Shown here one piece after another: positions 1 to 4,821 of a stretch of 11,784 bases of DNA. The notes under the pieces were generated by a model. The model made no database searches. It was not told where the DNA came from and worked only from the letters and a program-made list of their open reading frames with translations. This DNA comes from Elusimicrobia bacterium CG08_land_8_20_14_0_20_44_26 (GTDB lineage: Bacteria > CG03), in contig PEXM01000024.1 of the NCBI GenBank assembly GCA_002779055.1, positions 1-11,784 on the forward strand, read 5' to 3'. Every line of letters starts with the position of its first letter. Position 1 is the stretch's first letter. The position numbers and the translations under genes were made by a program.

Positions 1-431
1 TCGCCCGGCTTTATCAGGCGCGCGACGCCGGTGACGTCGGTGACTTCTACGGAAACAGCCCTGTAACCTTCCGGTATTATTATTGACATACCCGTTTCCT
101 TGCCCGGCTGTATAAGTTTTGTGGAAGTTATCTGTTCATTTTCAAGAATGGGGACAAGCGTGGCGTTTATATATATTCCCTGCTCATTCATCAACTGTCT
201 CACCGACGTAATCGCTCCTGGCGCCAGAAAATTCCTCGGAATGCGTTTGACCTCAACCATATATTCGGTCACGAGAGTCCCTTCCGAAATATAACCTTTT
301 GCCACGAGAACGTTTACGGGTTCGGCGCCAATCCTGTATTTGTTCTCCACTTTGCTGAGAAAAGCCTGCACGAGCAATACCGCCACAATGCCGAAAACCG
401 CCGCAATCATAATAATCTTTCTGCTACTCAT
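1..431 (-). CDS. cpaB: Flp pilus assembly protein CpaB (SAF domain), 3' part outside window
   Basis: This is the first 143 residues of a CpaB/RcpC-like protein; the rest runs off the left edge. CpaB proteins are inner-membrane or periplasmic components of Flp/Tad (type IVb) pilus machines. The start is ATG at 431, with GGAGGG (439-444) seven bases upstream. Residues about 5-23 form one hydrophobic segment (IIMIAAVFGIVAVLLVQAF), as expected for an N-terminal anchor. An SAF-like region follows: VLVAKGYISEGTLV (about 42-55), then a segment with IPRNFLAPGAI. The part ending in MSIIIPEGYRAVSVEV and TGVARLIKPG matches the RcpC/CpaB region that usually precedes the C-terminal domain. It has its own promoter and is the first gene of a leftward unit, so other tad genes may lie beyond the window. 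The family call is quite safe; the specific pilus type is inferred. Confidence 0.85.
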   Translation of the reverse strand, partial: MSSRKIIMIAAVFGIVAVLLVQAFLSKVENKYRIGAEPVNVLVAKGYISEGTLVTEYMVEVKRIPRNFLAPGAITSVRQLMNEQGIYINATLVPILENEQITSTKLIQPGKETGMSIIIPEGYRAVSVEVTDVTGVARLIKPG

Positions 432-438
432 TAAATTT

Positions 439-444
439 CCCTCC
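439..444 (-). promoter_or_regulatory. Shine-Dalgarno site of cpaB
   Basis: GGAGGG lies seven bases before the ATG at 431 and fixes that start. It is one of the strongest ribosome binding sites in the window, in contrast to several overlapping genes that have none visible. Confidence 0.7.
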
Positions 445-467
445 TGTTCCTAATAAACACTTTTTAT

Positions 468-496
468 ATTTTAATAAGTAATCGAATTATAATCAA
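468..496 (-). promoter_or_regulatory. Predicted sigma70-type promoter for cpaB
   Basis: On the minus strand TTGATT (491-496) and TAAAAT (468-473) are separated by exactly 17 bases. They match the -35 and -10 consensus at 4/6 and 5/6 positions. Transcription would start near 461, giving a leader of about 30 bases that carries the GGAGGG ribosome binding site. Confidence 0.55.
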
Positions 497-507
497 GCGC
501 AACTCGA

Positions 508-633
508 CAGAACTCTTACAATCTCCCCTTTTCCAAGGGGGAGACCGAACAGAACTCTTACAATCTCCCCCTTTCCAAGGGGGAGACCGAACAGAACTCT
601 TACAATCTCCCCCTTTCCAAGGGGGAGACCGAG
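508..633. repeat. Three tandem palindromic repeats, 42-bp period (cluster 1)
   Basis: Three copies start at 508, 550 and 592 with a 42-bp period. Each contains a perfect or near-perfect hairpin: arm tctccccctt, three-base loop tcc, arm aagggggaga. The first copy has one substitution (cccc tttt). The bases between hairpins (gaccgaacagaactcttacaa) are also repeated, so this is local tandem amplification of one unit and not independent insertions. The last copy runs into gagagggggttt, a flank also present in the second cluster at 3621-3746. The hairpins are GC-rich and could act as transcript ends or stabilisers for either strand. Confidence 0.9.
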
Positions 634-848
634 AGGGGGTTTAGAGTTCCACGGGCATACTCGTGGAACTCTGCCGTTCGGGTTATTTGATATAATTCTA
701 CAAAATAAAAAAACTTTATTAATTGCTTTTGAACTTTCTCCCACTCGGCAAGCGCCTCTTTGTATTTACCCTCCGAATGCAACTGTGTTGCTCTGTTTTC
801 AGCCCGATATAAGGCCTGCCAAGACCGATACCTAATTCTGAGAAACAC
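600..848 (-). pseudogene. Probable fragment of a TPR-type gene fused to repeat DNA
   Basis: An open stretch of 82 codons starts at a GTG (848) directly downstream of an in-frame TAA, with no ribosome binding site. Residues about 16-37 (RAENRATQLHSEGKYKEALA, then EWEKV) read like one tetratricopeptide helix pair, with the usual small and acidic spacing. After that the frame runs into low-complexity AT-rich sequence, then through the 643-672 hairpin and into the cluster 1 repeat, ending PLSVSPLERGRL. The TPR-like part therefore has lost both its expected start and its end. I read it as a decayed gene remnant; it could instead be a small expressed orphan protein. No function can be given. Confidence 0.35.
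643..672. repeat. Perfect 11-bp stem hairpin next to repeat cluster 1
   Basis: The arms agagttccacg (643-653) and cgtggaactct (662-672) are perfect reverse complements around an eight-base loop, ggcatact. It abuts cluster 1 and is probably a second family of short interspersed palindrome. No T-run follows on either strand, so it is not a standard intrinsic terminator. Confidence 0.75.
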
Positions 849-885
849 AGATTATGCAGATAAAAGACACAGATTACACAGATAA
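845..885. repeat. Short direct repeat, acacagatta(tg/ca)cagataa
   Basis: Two copies (845-863 and 867-885) agree at 17 of 19 bases. On the minus strand they read as repeated ATCTGTGT words. Repeats of this wording are scattered in many environmental genomes in my recollection. It is noncoding repeat DNA lying between the TPR-like remnant and the toxin-antitoxin promoter. Confidence 0.6.
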
Positions 886-910
886 TAAAAGTTTTTTTCA
901 TAGTTTTTTG

Positions 911-939
911 TTGATAAATTTCTTTATTTCTGTTATACT
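911..939 (+). promoter_or_regulatory. Predicted sigma70 promoter of the toxin-antitoxin operon
   Basis: TTGATA (911-916) and TATACT (934-939) are separated by 17 bases, a near-consensus promoter. Transcription would start near 946, about 100 bases before the antitoxin ATG, leaving a long leader that contains inverted repeats. Confidence 0.65.
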
Positions 940-953
940 TAATAAAGAATGCG

Positions 954-1019
954 GAACAGACGCAAAACTGACGCGGAAATAGTTCAGAGTCTGTTCTGTG
1001 TTTAAGTTCCGTGTCAGTT
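954..1019. promoter_or_regulatory. Interleaved inverted repeats in the toxin-antitoxin leader (possible operator)
   Basis: Two inverted repeats interleave just downstream of the promoter. GAACAGAC (954-961) pairs with GTCTGTTC (989-996), 8 of 8. AACTGACGCGGAA (966-978) pairs with TTCCGTGTCAGTT (1007-1019), 12 of 13 with a G-T wobble in RNA. The two hairpins are mutually exclusive in part because each arm lies within the other's loop. Type II antitoxins usually repress their own operon through such palindromes, so operator use is likely; an RNA role is also possible. Confidence 0.45.
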
Positions 1020-1044
1020 CTGCGGTATTTATGGAGGTGATATT

Positions 1045-1233
1045 ATGCAAAACGCAATTACTATAAACAGACCGATGGTTCTTATCCCTGTGGAACGGTA
1101 TCAACAACTTTTGAGAGAGGCGGGCGAAAAACCTACCCCAAAACTTCTTCAAGAAATCAAAAAAGGGCGAGAAGAATTTCGTAAACGAAAAACAACTAAG
1201 TGGAAAACACTTAAGAATGAACTCAAAATTTAG
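1045..1233 (+). CDS. Antitoxin of a RelE-type toxin-antitoxin pair
   Basis: A 62-residue protein precedes and overlaps the RelE-like toxin. GGAGGTGA (1033-1040) sits four bases before the ATG, a very strong ribosome binding site that fits the need for antitoxin excess. The N-terminal piece MVLIPVERYQQLLREAG (11-27) resembles the short beta strand and helix of Phd/YefM-like antitoxins. The middle (KPTPKLLQEIKKGREEFRKR) is charged and helical, and the end TKWKTLKNELKI likely wraps the toxin. It is shorter than full Phd proteins and no separate DNA-binding domain is obvious. The role is inferred mainly from order, size and the toxin downstream; the exact antitoxin family is unsure. Confidence 0.75.
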   Translation: MQNAITINRPMVLIPVERYQQLLREAGEKPTPKLLQEIKKGREEFRKRKTTKWKTLKNELKI

Positions 1234-1486
1234 CATTGAATTTTCATCTCTTGCAACCCGTGATTTAAGAAAAATTGAACGGTCTAACCGTGCATTTTTA
1301 ATTTCTTTAGCAACTTGCATAAATTCCCTTGCTGACAATCCTTATCTTGGAAAACCTCTCAAAGGAGATAAGAAAGGTTGTTATTCTCTCAGAGACGGCG
1401 ATTACAGAATTATTTATGAAATCTATCCCTCTGAAAAAGTTATACTTATCATCAGAGTAGGTCATAGAAAAGACATCTATAGATAA
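1217..1486 (+). CDS. RelE/ParE-superfamily toxin, probable mRNA interferase
   Basis: An 89-residue protein starts inside the antitoxin gene (17-base overlap) with no good ribosome binding site, so translation is probably coupled. The family hallmarks are seen in order: an N-terminal strand FSIEFSSLATRDLRKI (5-20), a helix, NPYLGKPLKGDKKGCYSLRDGDYRIIYEI spread over 41-69, and the closing VGHRKDIYR (81-89). The YRIIY core and GHR..IYR tail are typical of RelE-like ribosome-dependent RNases, where basic and Tyr residues at these places contribute to cleavage. ParE gyrase inhibitors share the fold, but the GHR tail favours the RelE branch. The pair is AT-richer than the genes around it, which fits horizontal gain. 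Confidence 0.85.
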   Translation: MNSKFSIEFSSLATRDLRKIERSNRAFLISLATCINSLADNPYLGKPLKGDKKGCYSLRDGDYRIIYEIYPSEKVILIIRVGHRKDIYR

Positions 1487-1569
1487 ATTTATTTTCATAC
1501 ATTTTTTTCTACATTTTCTTAAATTGTGATCAAGTACACTGAATATTTTGCTGGCGGCAAAGGTTTCCG
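1487..1569. other. Convergent intergenic gap, nothing recognised
   Basis: The toxin gene and oppC-type gene converge here. The toxin ends within a 10-bp palindrome (atctatagat, 1474-1483), followed by AT-rich sequence with a T-run near 1502-1508, but the palindrome is too AT-rich to call a terminator. No hairpin is evident for the leftward permease operon. Confidence 0.4.
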
Positions 1570-2370
1570 CTATATTGTCACGCGCTCTTTGAGCGTCTCG
1601 CCCGCAAGATTGAACGAAAGAACGGTGAGGAAAATCGCGAGACCCGGCCAGAATGAAAGCCACCACGCTATGCCGAGATACGTTCTGCCCGACGAGAGCA
1701 TATTTCCCCACGAAGCCAGAGGCGGCTGAACACCGAGCCCGAGAAACGATAGACCCGATTCAACGAGAATCGCGCCGCCCAAACCCAGGACAGACGCCAC
1801 AAAAATCGGGGCAAGAACATTCGGAAGAATGTGCACAAACATTATCCGGAGTTTCGAAAAACCGAGAACTTTTACCGCTTGTATGTAATTCCTGGCCGAC
1901 ACGGACATAACCTCCGCCCTCACAAGACGCGCCAGCGACGGCCACCCTGTCGCCCCGATTACAATCATAATGTTTTTTACCGAAGGCGACCAGAACGCGA
2001 CGACCATCAGGATAAGAAAAAATGTCGGGATACAGAGAAAAATATCAATGACTTTCACGATAAACGAATCAACCCATCCCCTGAAAAAACCCGCCGCAAG
2101 ACCGAGCACTGTTCCTATGACCGTGGAAATCCCGACGGCAACAGCGGCGACGGAAAGCGATATTCTGCCCGCATATATAAGACGGGAGCAAACGTCCCTG
2201 CCGTATTCGTCCGTGCCCAAAAGATGAGCAGGAGATGGGGGGAGAAGTTTTTCGTTCAAATTTTGTTTATACGGTGAATAACGCGCAAGGCGCGGCGCAA
2301 AGATTGCGGATGCGGCAAAAAAGAGAAGAAGAACCGCCGACGCCAGCCCGAGATAATTTTTGCTTTTCAC
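1570..2370 (-). CDS. oppC: Peptide/nickel-type ABC transporter permease, OppC/DppC family
   Basis: A 266-residue inner-membrane permease. The N-terminus has one membrane segment (about 6-25), then GTDEYGRDVCSR (52-63), the signature of the OppC N-terminal region. The BPD_transp_1 domain follows with about five more membrane helices. The cytoplasmic EAA loop that contacts the ATPase is at about 151-184 (RAEVMSVSARNYIQAVKVLG). ESGLSFLGLGVQPP (204-217) and the terminal NLAGETLKE are also typical. The start is GTG at 2370, overlapping the stop of the oppB-type gene as GTGA, so the two are translationally coupled and should form the heterodimeric channel. The substrate (oligopeptide, dipeptide, nickel or sugar) cannot be read from the permease alone, so the symbol denotes family only. 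No ATPase gene follows; the toxin-antitoxin pair comes next on the other strand. Confidence 0.92.
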   Translation of the reverse strand: MKSKNYLGLASAVLLLFFAASAIFAPRLARYSPYKQNLNEKLLPPSPAHLLGTDEYGRDVCSRLIYAGRISLSVAAVAVGISTVIGTVLGLAAGFFRGWVDSFIVKVIDIFLCIPTFFLILMVVAFWSPSVKNIMIVIGATGWPSLARLVRAEVMSVSARNYIQAVKVLGFSKLRIMFVHILPNVLAPIFVASVLGLGGAILVESGLSFLGLGVQPPLASWGNMLSSGRTYLGIAWWLSFWPGLAIFLTVLSFNLAGETLKERVTI

Positions 2371-3338
2371 TTGTATCTTATCCTCGGGTCAAGATAAGCA
2401 TACGAAATATCCGCTAGGAAATTTCCGAGGAGAGTCAGAACCGTAACGATGACGCCGTTTCCCATAATCAGAGGATAGTCCCTCGCCATCACCGCCTGGT
2501 ACATCAGGCGCCCGACGCCCGGCCAGGAAAAAATCGTTTCAAATATCACTCCGCCTCCTATGATTGAGGGAAGCATCAGACCCGCGAGCGTCGCAAGAGG
2601 CAGAAGCGCGTTCCTGAAAGCGTGCTTCCACAGAACTTTCCCCGACGCAAAACCCCTCGCCTGCGCGGCAAGAATATAATCTTTTGAAAGGACTTCAAGC
2701 ATTTCCGCTTTTACATATCTTGAGAGAGCCGCAAGAGACGTGAAAGCCGAAATGAATACGGGCAGAATCAGGTGCCATGAGACATCCACCAATTTTCTGA
2801 AAAAAGAAAAATTCTCCCAGCCGAAAGAAACCCAGCCGGATATAGGAAGCCAACCCAGACGCGCTCCGAGGAAATCCATTAGAAGGAGAGCCAGCCAGTA
2901 AGTCGGCACTGAAAAACCGACAAAAACCAAAACCGTCATTAAATTATCCCCAAAAGACCCGGGGCGCGACGCCGAATAAACCCCTATCGGTATGGCGAGC
3001 GCGAAAATAAGAACAAGCGAACAAATGTTTAGAATAATTGTAGCGGGCAGTCGCTTAATTATTTTTGAGGCAACCCCTTCACCGTCCTGAAAAGACACGC
3101 CGAAATCAAGCGTCAATATATTTCCCACCCAATTCAGATACTGCGTATAAAGAGGTTTGTCCAGACCGTAAATCCTGCTTATCTTCTGTCTTATTTCAGG
3201 GTCAACCCTTGAAGACGTGAAACCGGTAAGCATCTCGGGACCTCCCGGCGCCAGATGCATAATCATAAAAGAAATCAAAGTGATTCCTATAAAAAGAGGA
3301 ATGTAGGATAAAGACCTGCGCAGAATGTAATTCAGCAT
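2367..3338 (-). CDS. oppB: Peptide/nickel-type ABC transporter permease, OppB/DppB family
   Basis: A 323-residue permease with the standard OppB/DppB plan. It has an N-terminal membrane helix (about 9-29), a periplasmic stretch with DPEIRQKISRIYGLDKPLYTQY (46-67, the usual LGLD.P...QY type motif), and five further helices. The EAA loop is near 211-244 (AEMLEVLSKDYILAAQARGF). WPGVGRLMYQAVMARDYPLIMG lies at about 272-293, and LADISYAYLDPRIRYK closes the protein. Length is normal for the family. The ATG at 3338 overlaps the stop of the upstream small membrane protein by seven bases, and its own stop overlaps oppC. It pairs with OppC to form the transmembrane pore. Substrate and partner ATPases are not in the window. 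Confidence 0.93.
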   Translation of the reverse strand: MLNYILRRSLSYIPLFIGITLISFMIMHLAPGGPEMLTGFTSSRVDPEIRQKISRIYGLDKPLYTQYLNWVGNILTLDFGVSFQDGEGVASKIIKRLPATIILNICSLVLIFALAIPIGVYSASRPGSFGDNLMTVLVFVGFSVPTYWLALLLMDFLGARLGWLPISGWVSFGWENFSFFRKLVDVSWHLILPVFISAFTSLAALSRYVKAEMLEVLSKDYILAAQARGFASGKVLWKHAFRNALLPLATLAGLMLPSIIGGGVIFETIFSWPGVGRLMYQAVMARDYPLIMGNGVIVTVLTLLGNFLADISYAYLDPRIRYK

Positions 3339-3610
3339 ATTCTTATGAGCGCAAGAACAAAGACCACAACTGCGGATATGATTGAAAAAATTTTGGACGC
3401 TTTTTTAAAAATACGCCCTGCCGCATAAAAAATAAATCCGGCGGCGGCGAGCAGAATTATAAATTTCCACGACACAAAAACAAATTTCGTCCTGAAGGAT
3501 ATTATCGCAAAAGCCAAAACAATGAGCAAAAAAGAAAATCTGTTCGAGAAACTCATATAAATCGCCATGCCCGAGAGCGCCAGAAAAAGAATCAGAACCG
3601 CGTTACTCAT
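3332..3610 (-). CDS. Small four-helix membrane protein, unknown function
   Basis: A 92-residue, very hydrophobic protein with four probable membrane helices at about 3-21, 25-40, 47-66 and 71-90, joined by short basic loops (NR, RTKF, RIFKKASK). The basic residues suggest which loops face the cytoplasm. I do not recognise the family. It starts six bases after the stop of the SAM hydrolase-like gene and overlaps oppB by seven bases, so it is almost certainly made from the same message. Its ribosome binding site would be in AGTAGGGATGT, directly next to the last palindromic repeat. An accessory part of the transporter is possible but this rests on position only. Confidence 0.65.
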   Translation of the reverse strand: MSNAVLILFLALSGMAIYMSFSNRFSFLLIVLAFAIISFRTKFVFVSWKFIILLAAAGFIFYAAGRIFKKASKIFSIISAVVVFVLALIRIC

Positions 3611-3616
3611 ACATCC

Positions 3617-4525
3617 CTACTTCTCCCCCTTTCCAAGGGGGAGATTGAGAGGGGGTTCCATCTTCCTTCTCCCCCTTTCCAAGGGGGAGATTGAGAGGGG
3701 GTCCATCTTCCTTCTCCCCCTTTCCAAGGGGGAGATTGAGAGGGGGTAAAGCTTAAATTTCATTCCCGTTTTTATGCCGTATTTCTCGGCGAAATTTCCG
3801 TCGGGAAGTGCGAATTCCAAAAAGCCGAAACTGTTGTAAAGCATCACGTTCTTTCCTGAGGGGGCATACGTATTTGACATTTTAGTGACGGATATTCCGC
3901 CCGAAGAGGCCTTTTTAATTTTGTGTTTGCACGCTTTGAAATTCGTCCAGCAGTTGCCGAACGAATCAACATAAATTATTTCGCAGATTATTTCCGTGTT
4001 TTTTATTTTCGGCTCGGGCAGAATAATTCTCTTGATTTTTTTTTCAAAACGCTCCGCAAGGCACTCTCTCACGCCCATCGCGATCTCCGCCGCCGCGGGA
4101 GCAAAAACGTCCCGTCCGTCAAAAGTCGTTCTTCTCCCGCCCGCATATCTGCGCCTGTCCACTTTGAACAGTTTCATTTTTTTTCTCTCAAAAATATACG
4201 AAAGAATTCCGTTATCGGGAGCGAGAAAACCGTTTGAGAAGCCCTCCGCAAAAAGTATTTCTCTGGCCGTGGCAACGCCGGGATCCACAACGCAGACAAA
4301 AAGTGTTTTTTCAAAATAATCCGCGGATATATCAATTTCAAACGCCGCTGTTTTTATGTCGCCCGGCGGGATGAAGTTATTCAAGTCAATAACGGAAACT
4401 TTCTTATTAATTTTTCTGATAACGCCTTTCATTATTCCCGCGAATGGACTGCCGTCGGAAAAATCGGTGACAAGCGCTATCGTTTCATAAAAGTAAGGGG
4501 ACGGTTCTAATTCTTTTTCAATCAT
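3617..4525 (-). CDS. SAM hydrolase (adenosine-forming) family protein, DUF62, with repeat-derived C-terminal tail
   Basis: A 302-residue protein of the SAM_adeno_trans (DUF62) family, whose members hydrolyse S-adenosylmethionine to adenosine and methionine, with relatives that are fluorinases or chlorinases. Family motifs appear in order: TDFSD (20-24), VDPGVATAR (80-88), PDNG (103-106), TFDGRDVFAPAAA (134-146) and VDSFGNCWTN (186-195) in the C-terminal domain. The hydrolase triad known from the archaeal enzyme is Asp-Arg-His; Asp81 and Arg88 are present, but the usual FHGRD reads FDGRD, so Asp136 replaces His. Activity is therefore uncertain. The domain should end near Leu259; residues 260-302 are translated palindromic repeats (PLSISPLERGRRKMD twice, then PPLNLPLGKGEK in another frame). 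It starts 12 bases after the tRNA-Leu 3' end and leads the permease operon. Confidence 0.85.
   Translation of the reverse strand: MIEKELEPSPYFYETIALVTDFSDGSPFAGIMKGVIRKINKKVSVIDLNNFIPPGDIKTAAFEIDISADYFEKTLFVCVVDPGVATAREILFAEGFSNGFLAPDNGILSYIFERKKMKLFKVDRRRYAGGRRTTFDGRDVFAPAAAEIAMGVRECLAERFEKKIKRIILPEPKIKNTEIICEIIYVDSFGNCWTNFKACKHKIKKASSGGISVTKMSNTYAPSGKNVMLYNSFGFLEFALPDGNFAEKYGIKTGMKFKLYPLSISPLERGRRKMDPLSISPLERGRRKMEPPLNLPLGKGEK
3621..3746. repeat. Three tandem palindromic repeats, 45-46-bp period, inside a coding region (cluster 2)
   Basis: Copies of 35 bp lie at 3621-3655, 3667-3701 and 3712-3746. Each holds the same hairpin as cluster 1 (arm tctccccctt, loop tcc, arm aagggggaga) followed by ttgagaggggg. 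The steps are 46 and 45 bp because one spacer has an extra base, and the spacer wording (ttccatcttcc, tccatcttcc) differs from cluster 1. All three copies are read as the C-terminus of the SAM hydrolase-like protein; the extra base shifts the third copy into another frame, which ends at TAG (3617-3619). Confidence 0.92.
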
Positions 4526-4537
4526 TTTTCTTTACTC

Positions 4538-4624
4538 TGGTGCCGGAGGTGGGAATTGAACCCACATGGATTTTACTCCACGGGTTTTTGAGACCCGCAT
4601 GTCTGCCAGTTCCATCACTCCGGC
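4538..4624 (-). tRNA. tRNA-Leu, anticodon CAA
   Basis: An 87-base class II tRNA. The acceptor arms GCCGGAG and CTCCGGC pair perfectly and the CCA end is encoded (4538-4540). The anticodon stem CGGGT/ACCCG encloses the loop CTCAAAA, giving anticodon CAA, which reads the Leu codon UUG. A long variable arm (TGGA GTAAAA TCCA) is as expected for tRNA-Leu. The T arm GTGGG-TTCAATT-CCCAC is regular. It lies just upstream of the SAM hydrolase-like gene on the same strand and has its own promoter; transcription may continue into the protein genes. Confidence 0.95.
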
Positions 4625-4634
4625 TCTGATTGAA

Positions 4635-4663
4635 AGTATAGCATATATTGAGGAATATGTGGA
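4635..4663 (-). promoter_or_regulatory. Predicted promoter of tRNA-Leu
   Basis: On the minus strand TCCACA (4658-4663) and TATACT (4635-4640) are separated by 17 bases, and the -10 box ends about ten bases before the tRNA 5' end. The -10 is 5/6 and the -35 4/6 to consensus. A short direct repeat (ggaatatg at 4652-4659 and 4661-4668) covers the -35 region. The same transcript probably serves the SAM hydrolase-like and permease genes. Confidence 0.55.
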
Positions 4664-4667
4664 ATAT

Positions 4668-4784
4668 GGGGACGTCCTTAATAAAAATCTTTTACTGGAT
4701 AAATACAGGGATGGTTCCTAATACAAAAAGTTTCCATTGCTCCGGCTTTCATTCCTCATCTTTCAACTTTCAAGACCTGACCCC
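4668..4784. repeat. Probable remnant of a small interspersed repeat element
   Basis: This stretch is bounded by ggggacgtcc on the left and gacctgacccc on the right, which are imperfect inverted ends (GGGG..GTC and GAC..CCCC on the minus strand). Ends worded GGGGTCAGGTC are, from memory, typical of repeats mobilised by REP-associated Y1 transposases. There is no coding sequence inside. It also contains a near copy of the tRNA-Leu 5' end (4732-4747). The left end abuts the -35 region of the tRNA promoter. Confidence 0.35.
4732..4747 (-). repeat. Partial copy of the tRNA-Leu 5' end
   Basis: The minus-strand bases AGCCGGAGcaATGGAA agree at 14 of 16 positions with the tRNA-Leu 5' region AGCCGGAGtgATGGAA (4610-4625). 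The copy includes the whole 5' acceptor strand but no other part of a tRNA. Confidence 0.5.
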
Positions 4785-4821
4785 TCTTTCCTTTCTTCTC
4801 TCAATTGTCTAAAATTAAATA

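Noticed and set aside
508..633. CRISPR-like array of three regularly spaced repeats
   Set aside because: The whole 42-bp unit, including the bases between hairpins, is repeated, so there are no unique spacers; there are no cas genes.
643..672. Intrinsic terminator
   Set aside because: The stem is perfect but no T-run follows on either strand; it fits an interspersed palindrome better.
493..744. Minus-strand frame ending in repeated LPLGKGEIVRVLF
   Set aside because: It is a translation of the cluster 1 repeat in a second frame with nothing protein-like before it.
719..901. Small secreted protein with an apparent signal peptide on the minus strand
   Set aside because: The hydrophobic leader is a translation of the repeated ATCTGTGT words (845-885), the rest of the frame is antisense-like to nothing recognisable, and there is no ribosome binding site.
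898..1338. Open frame of 146 codons on the minus strand
   Set aside because: It lies antisense to the well-supported toxin-antitoxin pair and its promoter and has no family resemblance.
1474..1510. Terminator after the toxin gene
   Set aside because: The palindrome atctatagat is short and AT-rich and is separated from the T-run, so a stable terminator hairpin is not supported.
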